DNA of 64,000 nucleotides from the NCBI RefSeq assembly GCF_010183535.1, contig NC_071333.1:15064587-15128586 (forward strand), written 5' to 3'. This DNA comes from Caenorhabditis remanei (Eukaryota; Nematoda; Chromadorea; Rhabditida; Rhabditidae). A program made the translations under genes and the position numbers. The first letter of the stretch is position 1. The number at the start of each line of letters is the position of its first letter. Below the pieces are notes generated by a model. The model was not told the origin of the DNA. It saw only the letters and a program-made list of their open reading frames with translations, and ran no database searches. This document shows, piece after piece, positions 37,360 through 49,400 of the stretch.

Positions 37360-37595
37360 TTTCTATTTTTACATGTTCTTTTTCATGATGGCCTCTATTA
37401 TGATTCCGAATGCTTCTGATCTCACTGTAATTTTCTTCTCCTTGTATTATACCGAATCTTCCAATCAGAAACTTTTGACAGTTCCAGTTGATTGATGAAC
37501 TTCACTTTCAGTATTTGCAGTGTTCGCCACAGCAGAACTGGGACTCCCCGATAACATTAGAAAAACAATTCAATATTCCTTCCAAAATTTATTTA

Positions 37596-37601
37596 AATAA
37601 A
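37596..37601 (+). terminator. odr-7: poly(A) signal candidate of odr-7
   Basis: AATAAA 236 nt after the odr-7 stop. The 585 bp between the convergent odr-7 and WD40 genes contains only 3' flanks. Confidence 0.5.
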
Positions 37602-37943
37602 GGTAGACCAGAACCTTACCGGAAAATGTAATTCGGGGACATGGTGGAATAAAAATTTGTGAATTGCGAAAAATGGTGGAGCTGATAAAAAGGTTATCAT
37701 GCGAAATGACATAATTGAAGGTGAACAAAAAAATATAGGAATGCATAAATTGATTTTTAAAGGGGGCGGGGGTCTAGAGTAATGTAAAACATTGGACAAA
37801 TAAAACACGAGATCAAAAGAGGGAACTCGATTAGAAAAAACCTACTGGGATGCTTTTTAGACAAAAACGGGTTGAGTTATGATACGAAATGACACTGGCG
37901 GTATGGCGGATATTTGGGTGGAGTAAAATTTAGAGGTGAGCCT

Positions 37944-40570
37944 TTAATGTTTAGCCCGTTTAGGGTCGCTCGATGAGCTTCCTTCTCCGTCACGTTTCTT
38001 GGCCTTCTTGGCTTCTTTCTCCAACTTTTCGAGACGTTCACGCTCTTCACGAGCTTTCTGCTTGCGCGCGGCACGTTGTTCAGGAGTTTCGGCCAACTTT
38101 GCCAATCTTCTGGCTTCTCGCTCCTCGGCATACTTCTTCTGCTCTTCAGTCATCGGTTCACTCTTCTTTTTTTCAGCAAGTTCACGAGCTTTGGCTTCAC
38201 GTTCCTTGCGAGCTTTACGCTCCTCCTTGGTTTCCTGTTTGGAAGAGGATGAAGATGGTGCCGATGCGGCAGATGTTGAAGGTTGATCATCCTTGGCTTT
38301 CTTTTCTTTCTTTTCTTGCTCCTCCTTCTTACGCTTCTCCTTCTCTTCCTTTCTAGCCCTTTCTTCCTTCTTTTCCTTTTCTTCCGTTTTAGCCTTCTTC
38401 TCCTTTTCAGCCTCCTCTTCCTCTTGCTTCTTCTTACGCTCCTTCTCTTCTTTCTTCTTCTTCCGTTCCTTCTCCTTTTCTTCTTCCTTCTCTTTTTCCT
38501 TTCTTTCCTTCTTTTCCTTCTTTTCTTTCTCCTTTTCCTTCTCTTTTTCCTTATCAGGTTTCGATGACTTCGACTTCGATGAAGACGATGGTCCAGAAGT
38601 ACTTGGGCCAGCAGATGAGGAGCTAGCTCCAGCAGAAGACGAGCTTGGTTTCGAGCTTGACTTAGAGGTGCTTGGCTTGGAAGAGGATCCAGGAGCCTTG
38701 GAGTCACTATCACTGTCACTGTCATCAGAGACTTCTTCAACACGTCCTTCACCGTTGTCCTCTAGCTCAGCAAGGTCTCCCCGATTCAAAGTGAGACGAT
38801 GGTGTTGGTGGGTGTTGTCCTCTCCGAACTTTGGATTTCTGAAAACAAAAACGTAAGATTTTTGAACAACTCCCTGATAGCTATACTTACTTGAAGTTGG
38901 AAATCTGGACAACGACCTTTCCGTCTTCTCCTCCAGTGATAAGAAGTTCCGGTGTGACAGTCATACACTTGACGTCTCCAGTATGTCCCTTGTATGTGAG
39001 CATTGGCGTGGATTGACGAACTCCTTCCTGGTTCATAGCTGTGAGGGAGATCTGAAAAGAAAATTATCAATGATAAATTCTGGAGACCTTCCTGGAGACG
39101 ACGAACTCACAAATTTTTTTTTCTCAACTCCATGAACAGCAACCAGCGGTATCTCGTCGGTGACTCCTTTAATAAGACCAGCACACCATTCTGGCTTCTT
39201 GAAGAAAGCTCTGAAAATAAAACGTTGATTTTGGTAATTTTGAATAAGAGGCTTACTTTGAAGTATTGAGGATTGGCTCATTGGCAGCAGTGTTAACGCT
39301 TCCATAGAGCACCTCCAGACTTCCTTTGGCGTCCACAAAGACAGTGGCCTCGGAGCGGTCACTGATTCCATAGACAATACGCTTGTTGATGACACCAACT
39401 TTGGTGATTGGTCCTTTCACCCATCTCTCCCAACGGATGGCGTTATCCTCATCTCTGAGCTTAGTGTCGAAAGATTTGAGCGATCCATCGGTGTCGCCAG
39501 TGATGAGATGAGTTCCGTTGAGGTAGAACTGCATGTCGACGACTCCGGCTTTGTGGCGCTTCTGAAAAAAAGTGGGTGTCAAATTTTGGAATGGGGAATA
39601 ACAAAAATTCCCTAAAGTCAAAACCAGTGCTATGCGAAAGTGAAGACGGAAGTTAAATTATTTTCGACAACATGAAACTGACAGCAATGCTAATTAGTAG
39701 AAGGCAAAGTTAATTAGTTGTATTGAAGGCATTACTAACCTTCGGGCATAAAAATCCCAATATTTCATTTATCCGGTACCAGTGGACCTAGAAATTCAGA
39801 TTTCACTTCAGGTTGCCACTTCAGATTTCCGATTTCCGTGGGTCAAATTCAGATGCTTTTTCAGGTCCACTGGTACCAGATAAGTAAATCTTTTGAATTT
39901 TTATGATCGAGGGGAAGTTATACCTTTAATACCATTAATAAACTTTGTATTATTGCCGTCAGTTTTATACTGTCGAAAAAATTTCATCTCCGTCTGTATC
40001 TCCGCACAGCTCTGGTGCGAAGTAATCTATTTCTGAAACTGTGCGTCTCAATATAACTTACATAGTAACTGGTAATCGGGTCGGTTGGGTAGCGAACGTC
40101 ATAAAGCGAGATGACATGAGCATGGTGTTCGCGACGACGAGAACCACGAACATCAAGAATTCCACCTCCGAACTCCGAGCTGGCGACGGCGATGATCTCG
40201 TTGGCCATTGCTGTACAATTGACGTTGTGGTTCTCGGATTCTGGATTCAATCGGAACTTCTTCTTCGAATCGGAGCGGACGTCGAAGAGATGCAAACCGA
40301 ACGAGTCGTCGACAGCGTAGATCACACCTGAAATAGAGAAATGAGGAAGGTTTTTTGACCAGAAGGAGGAAATAACTCACTTTTCTTATTGTGACTGAAG
40401 TGGATTCCAGCGAGTTGGTTGGACACTTCGTAGCGACGAACTCGACTTCCGGTATCCAGAGTGAAAATTGGAATGTAGAGGTTGGCAAGGTATGCGCAGG
40501 CTAAATTGTCCTCGTTGACTGCTATCATCCTCACGGATGATGTGGAGGACAAATCAATTCTTACCGGCAT
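37944..40570 (-). CDS. WD40-repeat protein with long Lys/Glu-rich tail
   Basis: Six exons: 40381-40570, 40062-40327, 39257-39561, 39111-39210, 38891-39051 and 37944-38838, encoding 638 aa. The first 340 residues look like a single beta-propeller with degenerate WD repeats, such as VVDMQFYLNGTHLITGDTDG and TYKGHTGDVKCMTVTPELL. The rest is an unusual tail: a Ser-rich linker, about 90 residues of nearly pure Lys/Glu (KEKE type), a second Ser-rich patch, and a Lys/Arg/Ala helix-forming stretch ending in GSSSSDPKRAKH. The tail predicts a long charged helix and probable nuclear localisation. I cannot name the orthologue. A TTTTTCAG acceptor lies about 16 nt before the ATG. The gene is divergent from the Mpv17-family gene. 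Confidence 0.88.
39773..39879. repeat. 107-bp hairpin MITE in a WD40-gene intron
   Basis: CCGGTACCAGTGGACCT (39773-39789) is repeated inverted at 39863-39879 with one mismatch. The core contains AATTCAGAT words in direct orientation. No coding frame. Target duplication not resolved. Confidence 0.75.
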
Positions 40571-41141
40571 TTTGATTCGGAGTACCCTGAAAAATAAGTA
40601 AATTAGACAAAAAATAACAAGAAAATGTAATGAATGGCGTTTTTGAACGATTTTCAAATATTTTTTTTTGGTGAAATCGCATATAAAAAGTTCAGAAAAC
40701 TCATTGAAACAAGTTTTCTCAATTTTATATTGGCAATTTTATCCGAAATCAGGTTAAAAATGGAGTAAAAAGAGAAGAAAACCAGTGTGACGTGGCAGAG
40801 CGAGAAAATCAATAAGAAAAGTGCCTGCAAAAGGAGGTCGCCTGCGCATTGTGAATGAAAATGAGGACAGTTAGCGGAGGCCGTCCGCTCGGTAACCCAG
40901 AATGTTCCGCGCGCGCACACAGTCAACGCGTTGAAAAGAGGTTGAGACCTCGGCCAGGAGGCCACGGCCATTGTGTGTAAACGCGCTCTGCGGACAAAAC
41001 AAGCGAAAAATGAACTTTGTTGCTTCTTTGAAGACAATTTTCACGTACGTGTAAAGTGGAAGTTGCAGTTTTTACACATCTAAACAGAATTTTATACTTC
41101 TGAAAGACACAAAGGATAACAGACCAAAATTTCAGTGCAAA
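40571..41141. promoter_or_regulatory. compact divergent promoter
   Basis: The WD40 and Mpv17-family start codons are 571 bp apart on opposite strands. The middle (about 40840-40990) is GC-rich, with a GCGCGCGC word and several GGCC/CGG motifs, set in AT-rich flanks. Both genes have a TTTCAG acceptor just before the ATG. Confidence 0.55.
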
Positions 41142-44100
41142 ATGCGAAGATTACACTATCTACAACGACGGTTAGCTAGAAATCCGCTGCCAACGCAAAT
41201 GGTAATTGCTGGTGAGTGAAACAAAAAATGGTATGAGAAATTATTGATTCAAAATTGAAAACATGTGATATACCTGACAACAAAACGGAAACTTCTGTTC
41301 GAATAGAAATTTGGAAGGAAATCAAGTCGGAATTGTGAGAAAAGGTGTCGCTAGTATGTTTATTGGAATTGCGCGAGTAGGAATATAAACAAAATATAGG
41401 AAATTCAATACATATAAGGGTTCATCATAGAATTTAAAAAAAAATCAAATGACCATTAAAAATATTGTAAAAAAATACTAAACCTTCAGAACGGTTAGTA
41501 TCACTTGTTCCATATAGAGAAGTGCTCAAATAAATGTTTTAACTGTTAGCTTTGGCAAATCAGCATTGTTTTAATATAGTGATTTTTGCAATAAGTTCCA
41601 ATTCTATAATTCTAAAAACACGGGAAAAATTGAAACTAGAAACTACGGTATGAGAAAAAAGTTCAGATAATTGCTAGACAAAACAAACCTCGACCCAGGT
41701 GAACTGGATAACAACTGAAAAACTAATTTTTCTGCCACGGCATGTCCAATCTAATAAAAATTCAGCGTACTTTTGCAGATTTAAAAAACGTTTTTGAGAG
41801 CAAACTATTTCAGAACTTCCCTAGCATCTAACATAGCAACAGATAGGTCAATGAATGGTTTTTTGGTTGAGACAAAGGTGAAACCAAAAGAAACTGTTTT
41901 GGGAAAAAAAACTTTAGCCGACGAGCGACGTGAGAAGAGATTCATTCGGAAAATAATTTTTGTCCAGTCCGAACTACTATTCCCTTGATGAATATTCTTT
42001 TAGTATTTTGAGAAACAATTTTCGCAAATCTGCTTCACTCCCGACAAAATGCAGAAAAAATCAACCTAAATTTGTTTTTGACACACTCGCTCATTAACAT
42101 TATAATTGTGAGTTAAAAGTGAATGCTTCTTCTTGAGCGGTACACAAATTGCGTATCATGACAAAACTCAGCCAGTTCTCAAATCGGAGCTCTGGTAGCC
42201 TAAAACTAGTCTAATCATAACAAAACCTATCAAAACCTGTTGACATCGAACACCTTGATATTTACTGATAATCTAGAATCCTCGTCTAGTTCAGATTGTT
42301 ATGGAAACTGTCAAAAACCGGTCCAGAGACAAAAAATCCGCACGATGAAGCCAATGATGAGAGTATTGGAGACTGTAGCCGCAATTTGAAAATACTTACG
42401 GGGTTTTTCAAACGAGGCAGGTGATATGGAAGCGTGAGAGGTAGAACGGAATTCCAAAAAAACTTTCGTTGATACGAATTTGTCCAACACGGTGTCCAAG
42501 TTGAAGATCTGAAAGTTGAAAAGGTAAAAGAACAAAAGATTAATTCAGAACGTAAAAAAAATTATAAGATGCTTGCAATGGGAGCGTACGAATGTAGTTT
42601 CTGGCAATCATCAAAATAGAAAAAGCGTAGAAAGTTATATTTTAGCCAGTTTCGCTGAAATTGTTATCTTTCACTTGAGTTAAACCAAGAAAACATATTT
42701 AAATCGTAGATTTTAGGAACTCCGCGTTCGAAAGTAAGCCAAATATAAACGAGAGCGCCAACAAATGTTGGCGCGCTTCCCGTGGGTATGTTTGTGTGCG
42801 GCGGTGTAGTTTTGTGTGAGTGGAAGGAATGAGAGGAGAATAGCAAGAAATCAAATAATATTTTTAAATAAACGTAGATTCAATGTATCATTAGTAAAAA
42901 AACTGAAAAAGGGAACAAAAAGGAAAAGAGAGTTTCAGGTACGATAAGTGGCACTGGTGACTGTCTAGCTCAATACTTAGCTCATAACAAGGAATGGGAC
43001 AAATGGAGAACGGCTAGATTCGCATTCTTATCAAGTTGTTTTATGGTATCTGATCGGAAAAGTCAACATATTTATATCATATCAATTAAGGCCCCTACAC
43101 TATTCATCTGGTACAGGCTGCTAGAAAAAGTCCGCGGTGGGAGTCAAAAACTATTGTTGGCCAAAAAGCTTTGTATAGACCAGGTACTATCAATAGTTTA
43201 ACAATAATAATAATTTTCTCTATTTTCTAGCTTTGCTTCAGTCCATGCTTTAATGCTGCTATCTTGTTTAACATGAGATTTTTACAATATCAATCTGTCG
43301 GGACGTCTTGGGAATTATTGAAAGAAGACTGGTTGAACATCTATACCTCTAGTCTGAAGGTGGGTAATACACATGATAAATATATAAATTAAGCTGAGAA
43401 ATGTTTTTTTTTTGGGGTTAAAGAAAATATTACCAGAATAAAATGTTTAAAGGCGCATGTGACTAATTTCTTGAGTGAGCTATCGCTTCCCTTCCATTTT
43501 AAGGAATTTCTAATTATTTTTTTGACCTTTTGAATGATTTGCTTCTTTCAATCCCTATATTTAGGTTGTTCCATACTTCAGATGTAGATAATTATTTTTA
43601 GCCTAGATACTTCCAATTCCAATTTTGAACAAGCCATATCTTTCGTCTTTTTTTGCCCTAAAAAGTGAAATCGCTCTCTCTCAACATTCTCTTTTTTCTC
43701 TTCTTCCCCCGCCACAACGACTCGACAAGTGACTCGCATAAGAGACGGCTGAGAAAGTGTGACTTGTCGCGTCCTCTCTTGCCTGCATTTGTCGCCGATC
43801 GCAAGCTCGCTGGTGGGCCACACAGCCTCCTCTTCCGACGTTGCGACTCGCCGTCGTTGGAGGCGAATCGCAACGGTTCGCCATTGCGACAGCGTCGTCG
43901 CATCAGCGATTCCGGGCCACCCTTTTCATTATGAGCACGGCGAGTCTTCGCGACATGTGTGTCGGCGATGCGATTCTTCGTGTCGTCGTCGCGTTTTGCG
44001 AGTTTCGGTTTGCGGCTCGTCGCGACGACGTTGGAAGGAAGAGAGATGAGAGTGCAGAAGGGGAGAAGCAGATATTCATATTCATTTATATTCAAAAGGG

Positions 44101-44921
44101 GAACATGAAATTGAAATAGAGAATGTGTTGAGAGGACTAATAGAGATTAAAGATAACATTGTGTCAGTATAAAAATTGGTATTGCGAAATCATAATGGGA
44201 GAAGAAGACACATTAAAAAAAAATTGTTGACATCTTAATGAGTTCTGCATTATAATCATTAATCCTCAGCGAGCATGACCCATAACATGATCCGGCCCGT
44301 TCAGCCCGTTTTGAAACATGTTCTAAACAAATTTTGAAATTATAATACTTCTCTTCCTTTTTTACGAAAAAACGCCTAGTTTTTGAATAAAAACTGAAAA
44401 TTCATTCAAGGGGTGAATAGGTATGATAATTTCAAGCAATTTTACTCTGAAATTTCAAAAATTTCAAAAAAATTTCGTTGAAAAATAAGTACTCATTTTT
44501 GAATCCGTACCGATTTTTTACAAGTCTGCGGACGGCTAGACGGTTTTCTGAAAATACAATATGATACACAAGAATCATCTCAACAGCTCAGTATACCCAT
44601 TATCCGAGTTCCTAACTTTTTTCAGGTTTGGCCATTCGTTCAAGTAGTCAACTTGTATTTTGTCCCTCTCAACTACCGAGTGATAGTGAATCAGGTGAGA
44701 CACAATACATTCCATATTCTTTTTTTCTGAAAAGAACAAAGTACTTTCTACCTCTTCTCAGAAAAAATCACGTTCTTATCATGTCAGGTTTACTGTTATG
44801 ATGAAAAAAACCAAATGATCTTTCAATCTTTTCATATTTTCAGGTCATCGCATTCTTCTGGAATTGTTACCTGTCCTACACCACACAGAAACCAATCGAC
44901 CACATTGAACAGTTCTATTGA
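41142..44921 (+). CDS. Mpv17/PMP22-family membrane channel-like protein
   Basis: Six exons: 41142-41211, 42939-43045, 43091-43183, 43231-43359, 44626-44694 and 44844-44921. They total 546 nt and 181 aa, the usual size for Mpv17. It has four hydrophobic segments and the family signature VWPFVQVVNLYFVPLNYRVIVNQ, then FFWNCYLSYTTQKP near the C terminus. The N terminus (MRRLHYLQRRLARNP) is basic and amphipathic, as for a mitochondrial inner-membrane protein. Human MPV17 forms a weakly selective channel and its loss depletes mitochondrial DNA; whether this paralogue is mitochondrial or peroxisomal is not decided by sequence. The C. elegans counterpart is T18D3.9 (recalled). The ATG lies 7 nt after TTTCAG, so trans-splicing is likely. 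Introns 1 and 4 are long (1.7 and 1.3 kb), and intron 4 carries unusual DNA. Confidence 0.93.
43690..44050. repeat. GC-rich block of unknown origin inside an intron
   Basis: About 360 bp, much richer in GC than the surrounding intron, full of TCGC/GCGA and GTCGTC words on both strands. Frames are open on both strands because stop codons are rare, but no protein family or splice border is recognisable. It looks like a dispersed element or captured sequence. Confidence 0.5.
44275..44530. repeat. GGCCCGG-type MITE copy, diverged
   Basis: A left end with CCGGCCCG and CAGCCCG words, an AT-rich core with ATTTCAAAAATTTC palindromes, and a right end CCGATTTTTTACAAGTCTGCGG that matches the right end of the 55180-55390 copy. 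Confidence 0.6.
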
Positions 44922-45461
44922 AACTCCTCCAGTGATGTAATTAACATTCCATTCTCCTGTTTTTTTTTCTAATCCGGTTTATATTCACTTTCTAGGTTTT
45001 CAATTGTTTTTATTCCAAATTTCATTTTTATAGACGAAGAAATAGGCTTGAATAAACAATCTAAATGAGGAGGAGCCAGTGAGAAAAAGTACAAGTAATC
45101 GTTGTTTTAAAAAGCAAGTGAAAAATTGTTTCAAATTACTATAGTCATGAAACTGAGACGAGATCTCATTTAATCTTATGGAATTGGGGTTGGCGATAAG
45201 AATATTGAAAAACTAGGAGAAGGGCAATAGGGTAGGACAAATGAAGCAGTACAAAGGGGGAAAATGTCACAGAAGGAACACCAATACAACTATTGTGTCA
45301 GTGGTTCAGAACATTGTGTCTGAAGACCGGTAAAAAAATTTTGGGAAAAAGGTCGGGAGTTAGAAAGTAGTCAAAACTTGATAAATATAATCAAGAATAC
45401 ACAAAAGTACAAACATTAGAAACATTAGAAGAATCCGAGTCGAAGTATGTCAGGTGTCATC
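44922..45461. other. convergent 3' flanks
   Basis: Contains the Mpv17-family 3' UTR, with AATAAA at 45051-45056, and the 3' flank of the next minus-strand gene. No gene seen. Confidence 0.55.
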
Positions 45462-46439
45462 TCAAGCACATGGAATGTTGTTTTGTTGAGCAGATGGGCC
45501 ACCGAAGAATCCCTCATCATCGTCATCGAATGCTGAAAATAGAGATATTGTTTATCATGTTGCATCTAAAATTCTTCTTACGTTTTCGGTTTACTTCAGA
45601 AGTCCCGGTGCAGTCCTCAGTGTCGTCATTGTAATAGTTGACGTCCTGAAACAGAAAAATGTTATTTGGGGAAATTTGATATTGAGGCTTACCTCATCAG
45701 AAGAGTTATCCTTGAATGTCACTCTCTTCTTCTTGATTGGAACCGCATCCACAGAGTTTTGACGCTTCCTTTGTCTTGGTTGGTTTGGTTGCATTTCCAT
45801 CAGCTGGACATTCAACATCTCAATATCAACATCCGCATCTCTCCCTTGCTCCATTGGAGCATCGTCCTCAGATGGCGCTGGTGAAACAGCTAGAGGTGGA
45901 GATGGCGATGGCGCCGGAGAGAGAATACCGTTGAAGTCACGGAATTGTCCGTTATTGTTGTGCTCACGTTGATTCGCCAATCGTTGGTACTCGTGCATCA
46001 AACGATCGAAGACTTCATGTGGGATTGCGTTTCCTCTTGGCCTCATATAGCGTCTGAAGTTTCGTCGGAGGTTTTGGTGTCTCTCCAAAGCCTGCTCATC
46101 AAGTTCTGCTTCATCGTCACTACGCTGTGGAGACAACGGCTGATAGTCATTGTCCTCCGGCACAACAATTCCATTTCCCGGTTCGAAATTGACCGGTCGA
46201 AGACGTGCCAAGAGAAGTTGAGCGCGATGATGAATATGAACCTCCATGGCTCGATCGAACACCTCCATCAAATTTGGATTCTGTGGTGGCTCCAGCAAGT
46301 ACTGTGGGAATTGTGGCAGTGGCGGGAGATAGCGTCCTGCACGGATTGCAGCTTGTCTCTCGAATCTCAATGCATGTCGAGCTGCTTCTCCTTCCGCGGC
46401 TTGAGCATTCTGACGTGCTGGGTGGTGTGGGTCTTCCAT
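45462..46439 (-). CDS. unknown acidic protein with NLS and PP1-docking-like motif
   Basis: Three exons: 45693-46439, 45582-45645 and 45462-45532, encoding 293 aa. The first exon starts 14 nt after a TTTCAG acceptor at 46454, so a spliced leader is likely. The protein is charged, with an Ala/Arg/Glu-rich helical N terminus, a Pro-rich patch (LPPLPQFPQYLLEPPQNP), a basic central region (HQNLRRNFRRYMRPRG), a low-complexity Ser/Pro stretch (LSPAPSPSPPLAVSPAPSED) and an acidic C terminus. PIKKKRVTFKD (234-244) combines a nuclear-localisation-like basic run with RVTF (239-242), the RVxF motif that docks protein phosphatase 1. I recognise no domain, and function is unknown. Confidence 0.75.
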
Positions 46440-49400
46440 TAGAACCCGAATTCCTGAAAGTAAAAACGTTTGCGTTGGTTGAAAGTAAAAGGAAAAGTTG
46501 AAAAGAAAATGAAGAAATATAAGAAATAAAAGAAACAAAAGAGAGATGAAACAAAAAACTAGGTAATTCGGCAGTGTTAAGTCAACTATGAGAAAATCAT
46601 GCAAGCGAATCTAGAATCTCGAAAAAGAGTTTTCTATCTCTATTTCTATCTTCAGTTAATTTCGAAAAAAGTATTCACCAATGATAAAGAACAAATAACA
46701 TGTGATGTGGAGTGTACGAAACGTCTGACGTATCTGATTCCCATCGAGAACTATTTCAAATTGATGGGGGAATACCCCTACCCCACGAGACCGACCGTTA
46801 TCATCTGCACTGAAGGAGCGCACTGATTGAAATGTTTGACTGTTTACAGCAACCACATGAGAGAATAAAATAAACAATGAACACTACCAAGGCGAAAGTA
46901 GAAGCCTAACTTCTCTGCAACAAAAACGACGAATCACAGTTTTTGTAAGCTTGCCAGTTTAAACTAAGCGAATGTTTTTGCGTCGACCGAATCACGCACT
47001 GACACTGCAGAATTTCTAACCGTAGAAAGAATGAAAAGTGTTTGCGAGGGAAAGGAGCGAGAAAAAAGGGGAGAACACACGGCGAAAGACGGACGGACGG
47101 TTGGTCGCCGTCGCCCTCCCCATCCACTGCCGGCCTGTTCTGCCCAGCGCTGTTTCTCCCTGTGTCTGACTCTCTCTACTTTCTGTTTCGAGTAGCAGAT
47201 TGCCTACATTATATTGTGTTCTCTCGTTAACAATATCAAATTAACTTCTTTACTAAGAAAAAAAAGTTGATTGGGCGGAGGACACAGAGAAGGTTGGCAC
47301 CACTACCGAGACAACGAAAAGATCAGATTCTAGATTCAAATCGCGTGATTTCATCTGAGATGCCCATCTCATTTTTGTAAAACGAACTTTGGAAATTTTT
47401 AGCAGCAGTATAAACCGGATTATAAGTAATCTGAGTCAAAGGGATGGTCTTAAAAAAGTTTTTTGAGTTCTTTTCAAATACCGATTTCTGACATCTATCA
47501 GGACCACTATTGATGGATATCACTGCTGAAGCATTAATACAACAGCTTCATTAGTGCAACAGAATTTCATAGTAAACTATAATAGAAGAACTATACACAA
47601 TCTGAAACACTGCGCACGTGAGAAACAAAACGTTTTTCAAGGAATGTGATGACGCTGGGTTTCAAATTTGTGTTTCAATCTCAAAGAGCTCAAAATTAAT
47701 TTGAAATAAGGATAGAATGAATGGCCTGACATACCACTTTTGCAGGCTTCTGTCTAAGTCTCTTGTGTTAATGCAACATTTTCTATCTGATGTTGTTGGA
47801 AAGAAAGGGAAAACAAAAAGGTGGATAAGATGAGAATTGAGAAAAAGAAACATGAAAGGAAGCAAGACAAAAGGGAAATAGATGTTGAGCCTGTGAGAAG
47901 CGTTTGGAATGAACAAGCATATTATTGAGGGGCACACCAATTTAGGTTCTAACGAAATACATCGAGTGACGAATTGCCTCTCCTCATTCAAATTTATATT
48001 CGGTCTAGATTTAAAACTGGGTTTGCTTCTTTCCAAAATGCTTCTATGACATCATTCTTGATGGTGAAATATTCAAATTTGTAATAATTATCACAAATGT
48101 TCCGATTTCCGTAGTGCTGCTGCACCTAGTTTATCAATTTTTCCATTCCAAATCCGCATACTTATCGGAATTCCTAGAATTTTGCATCATCTCCATCTCA
48201 ACCCTCTCCGTCTCGTTTTTGCAGGGGAATCCCCTTTTTTAGTGTTTGACCGTTGCTTCTTATCAGTCCTCCGCACGAAAAGTTTGCCCCGTCAGCTACC
48301 CCAAATGAAAGTGACTACAACTTCAGATTTCAATGAATTACGTCAGAAACCAAAAACCACGTAAATGTTCGGGCAAGACATAAGAACAGGTAATGCAAGA
48401 AAGAAACCACATGGTCGCTAATTCGATTTCTTTAGGTTTGACAGGGGGCACCCCAATTAGACAAAGGATTGGTTTTGTGAATCCGTTCGAAAATTTATTT
48501 AGTTTGACAGTCAGAAGAAGTCATAATCCTTCACCGGAAAAAATAAATAATCTACATCGTTTGATTTTTACTAATACTTGCTTACTGCCATCAAACGAAA
48601 ACGTGGGTTGAGAGGAAAGGTCATCCGTGAATGGAAGAGAATGAATGATATGAAAAAAGTATTATTAAAGGGTGAGCGACTGCAGAAACGCGGATTTCGC
48701 TGACATCGTATGAAAAAGAATATGTAAAAAAGGATATTTTTGTCCTGGATTTCACTGAAAGGTTTAGTTAGTCAGAATCGTAGATGTCTAACGCGTTTTA
48801 GGTATCCGGTAACTTTATAGTTGCATACAAAAAATAAGATTTGACTAGAACTTACTTCAAACGTGAACAAACTTACTTGAGAAAGAACTTGAGATATCAG
48901 AAGGATTGACAAGAACCTGTTAAAGTTTCGAATGTGTTCAAAACTAGATTATTCAAAAAGTTTGACTGTGATAGTCTTAGAAAAACTGCAGAGTTGACGG
49001 AAAATACCCTTGTCACGACAACGACTGAAAAACTGTAGGGAAGACCACTGATAAAATTGTACATTTCGTTGCCGGTTGAAGAATATTTATTTATTTATTT
49101 GTGCTCATACAAGAAAACGTAAAAGCGGAAAAGGAGATAGTGGAAGTGAAGGTTATTCTTTAGGGAAAACCAGAAGAGTGTTCAGGAAAATCTAAAAATA
49201 GAGAAAAATGTGCACGTACTTGTTAAGAAAAAGGGAAACGTGTGAGCGATTGTTGGCCGGTTGTTTAGGTGGATGCGGAGAGAAAGCGGATGGAAAGTGA
49301 AACGGAGACAGAGTACGGAAATAGTACGTAAACATGATGAGCAGACAAGAGCAGAAAGTGAGAGAAGAACGGCTGAATGGAAGGGATAGCAAGAAGAAAC

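Noticed and set aside
43578..44119. Arg-rich frames on both strands of the GC-rich block
   Set aside because: Long frames are expected where stop codons are rare; peptides are simple and mutually antisense. The DNA itself is reported as a repeat-like block.
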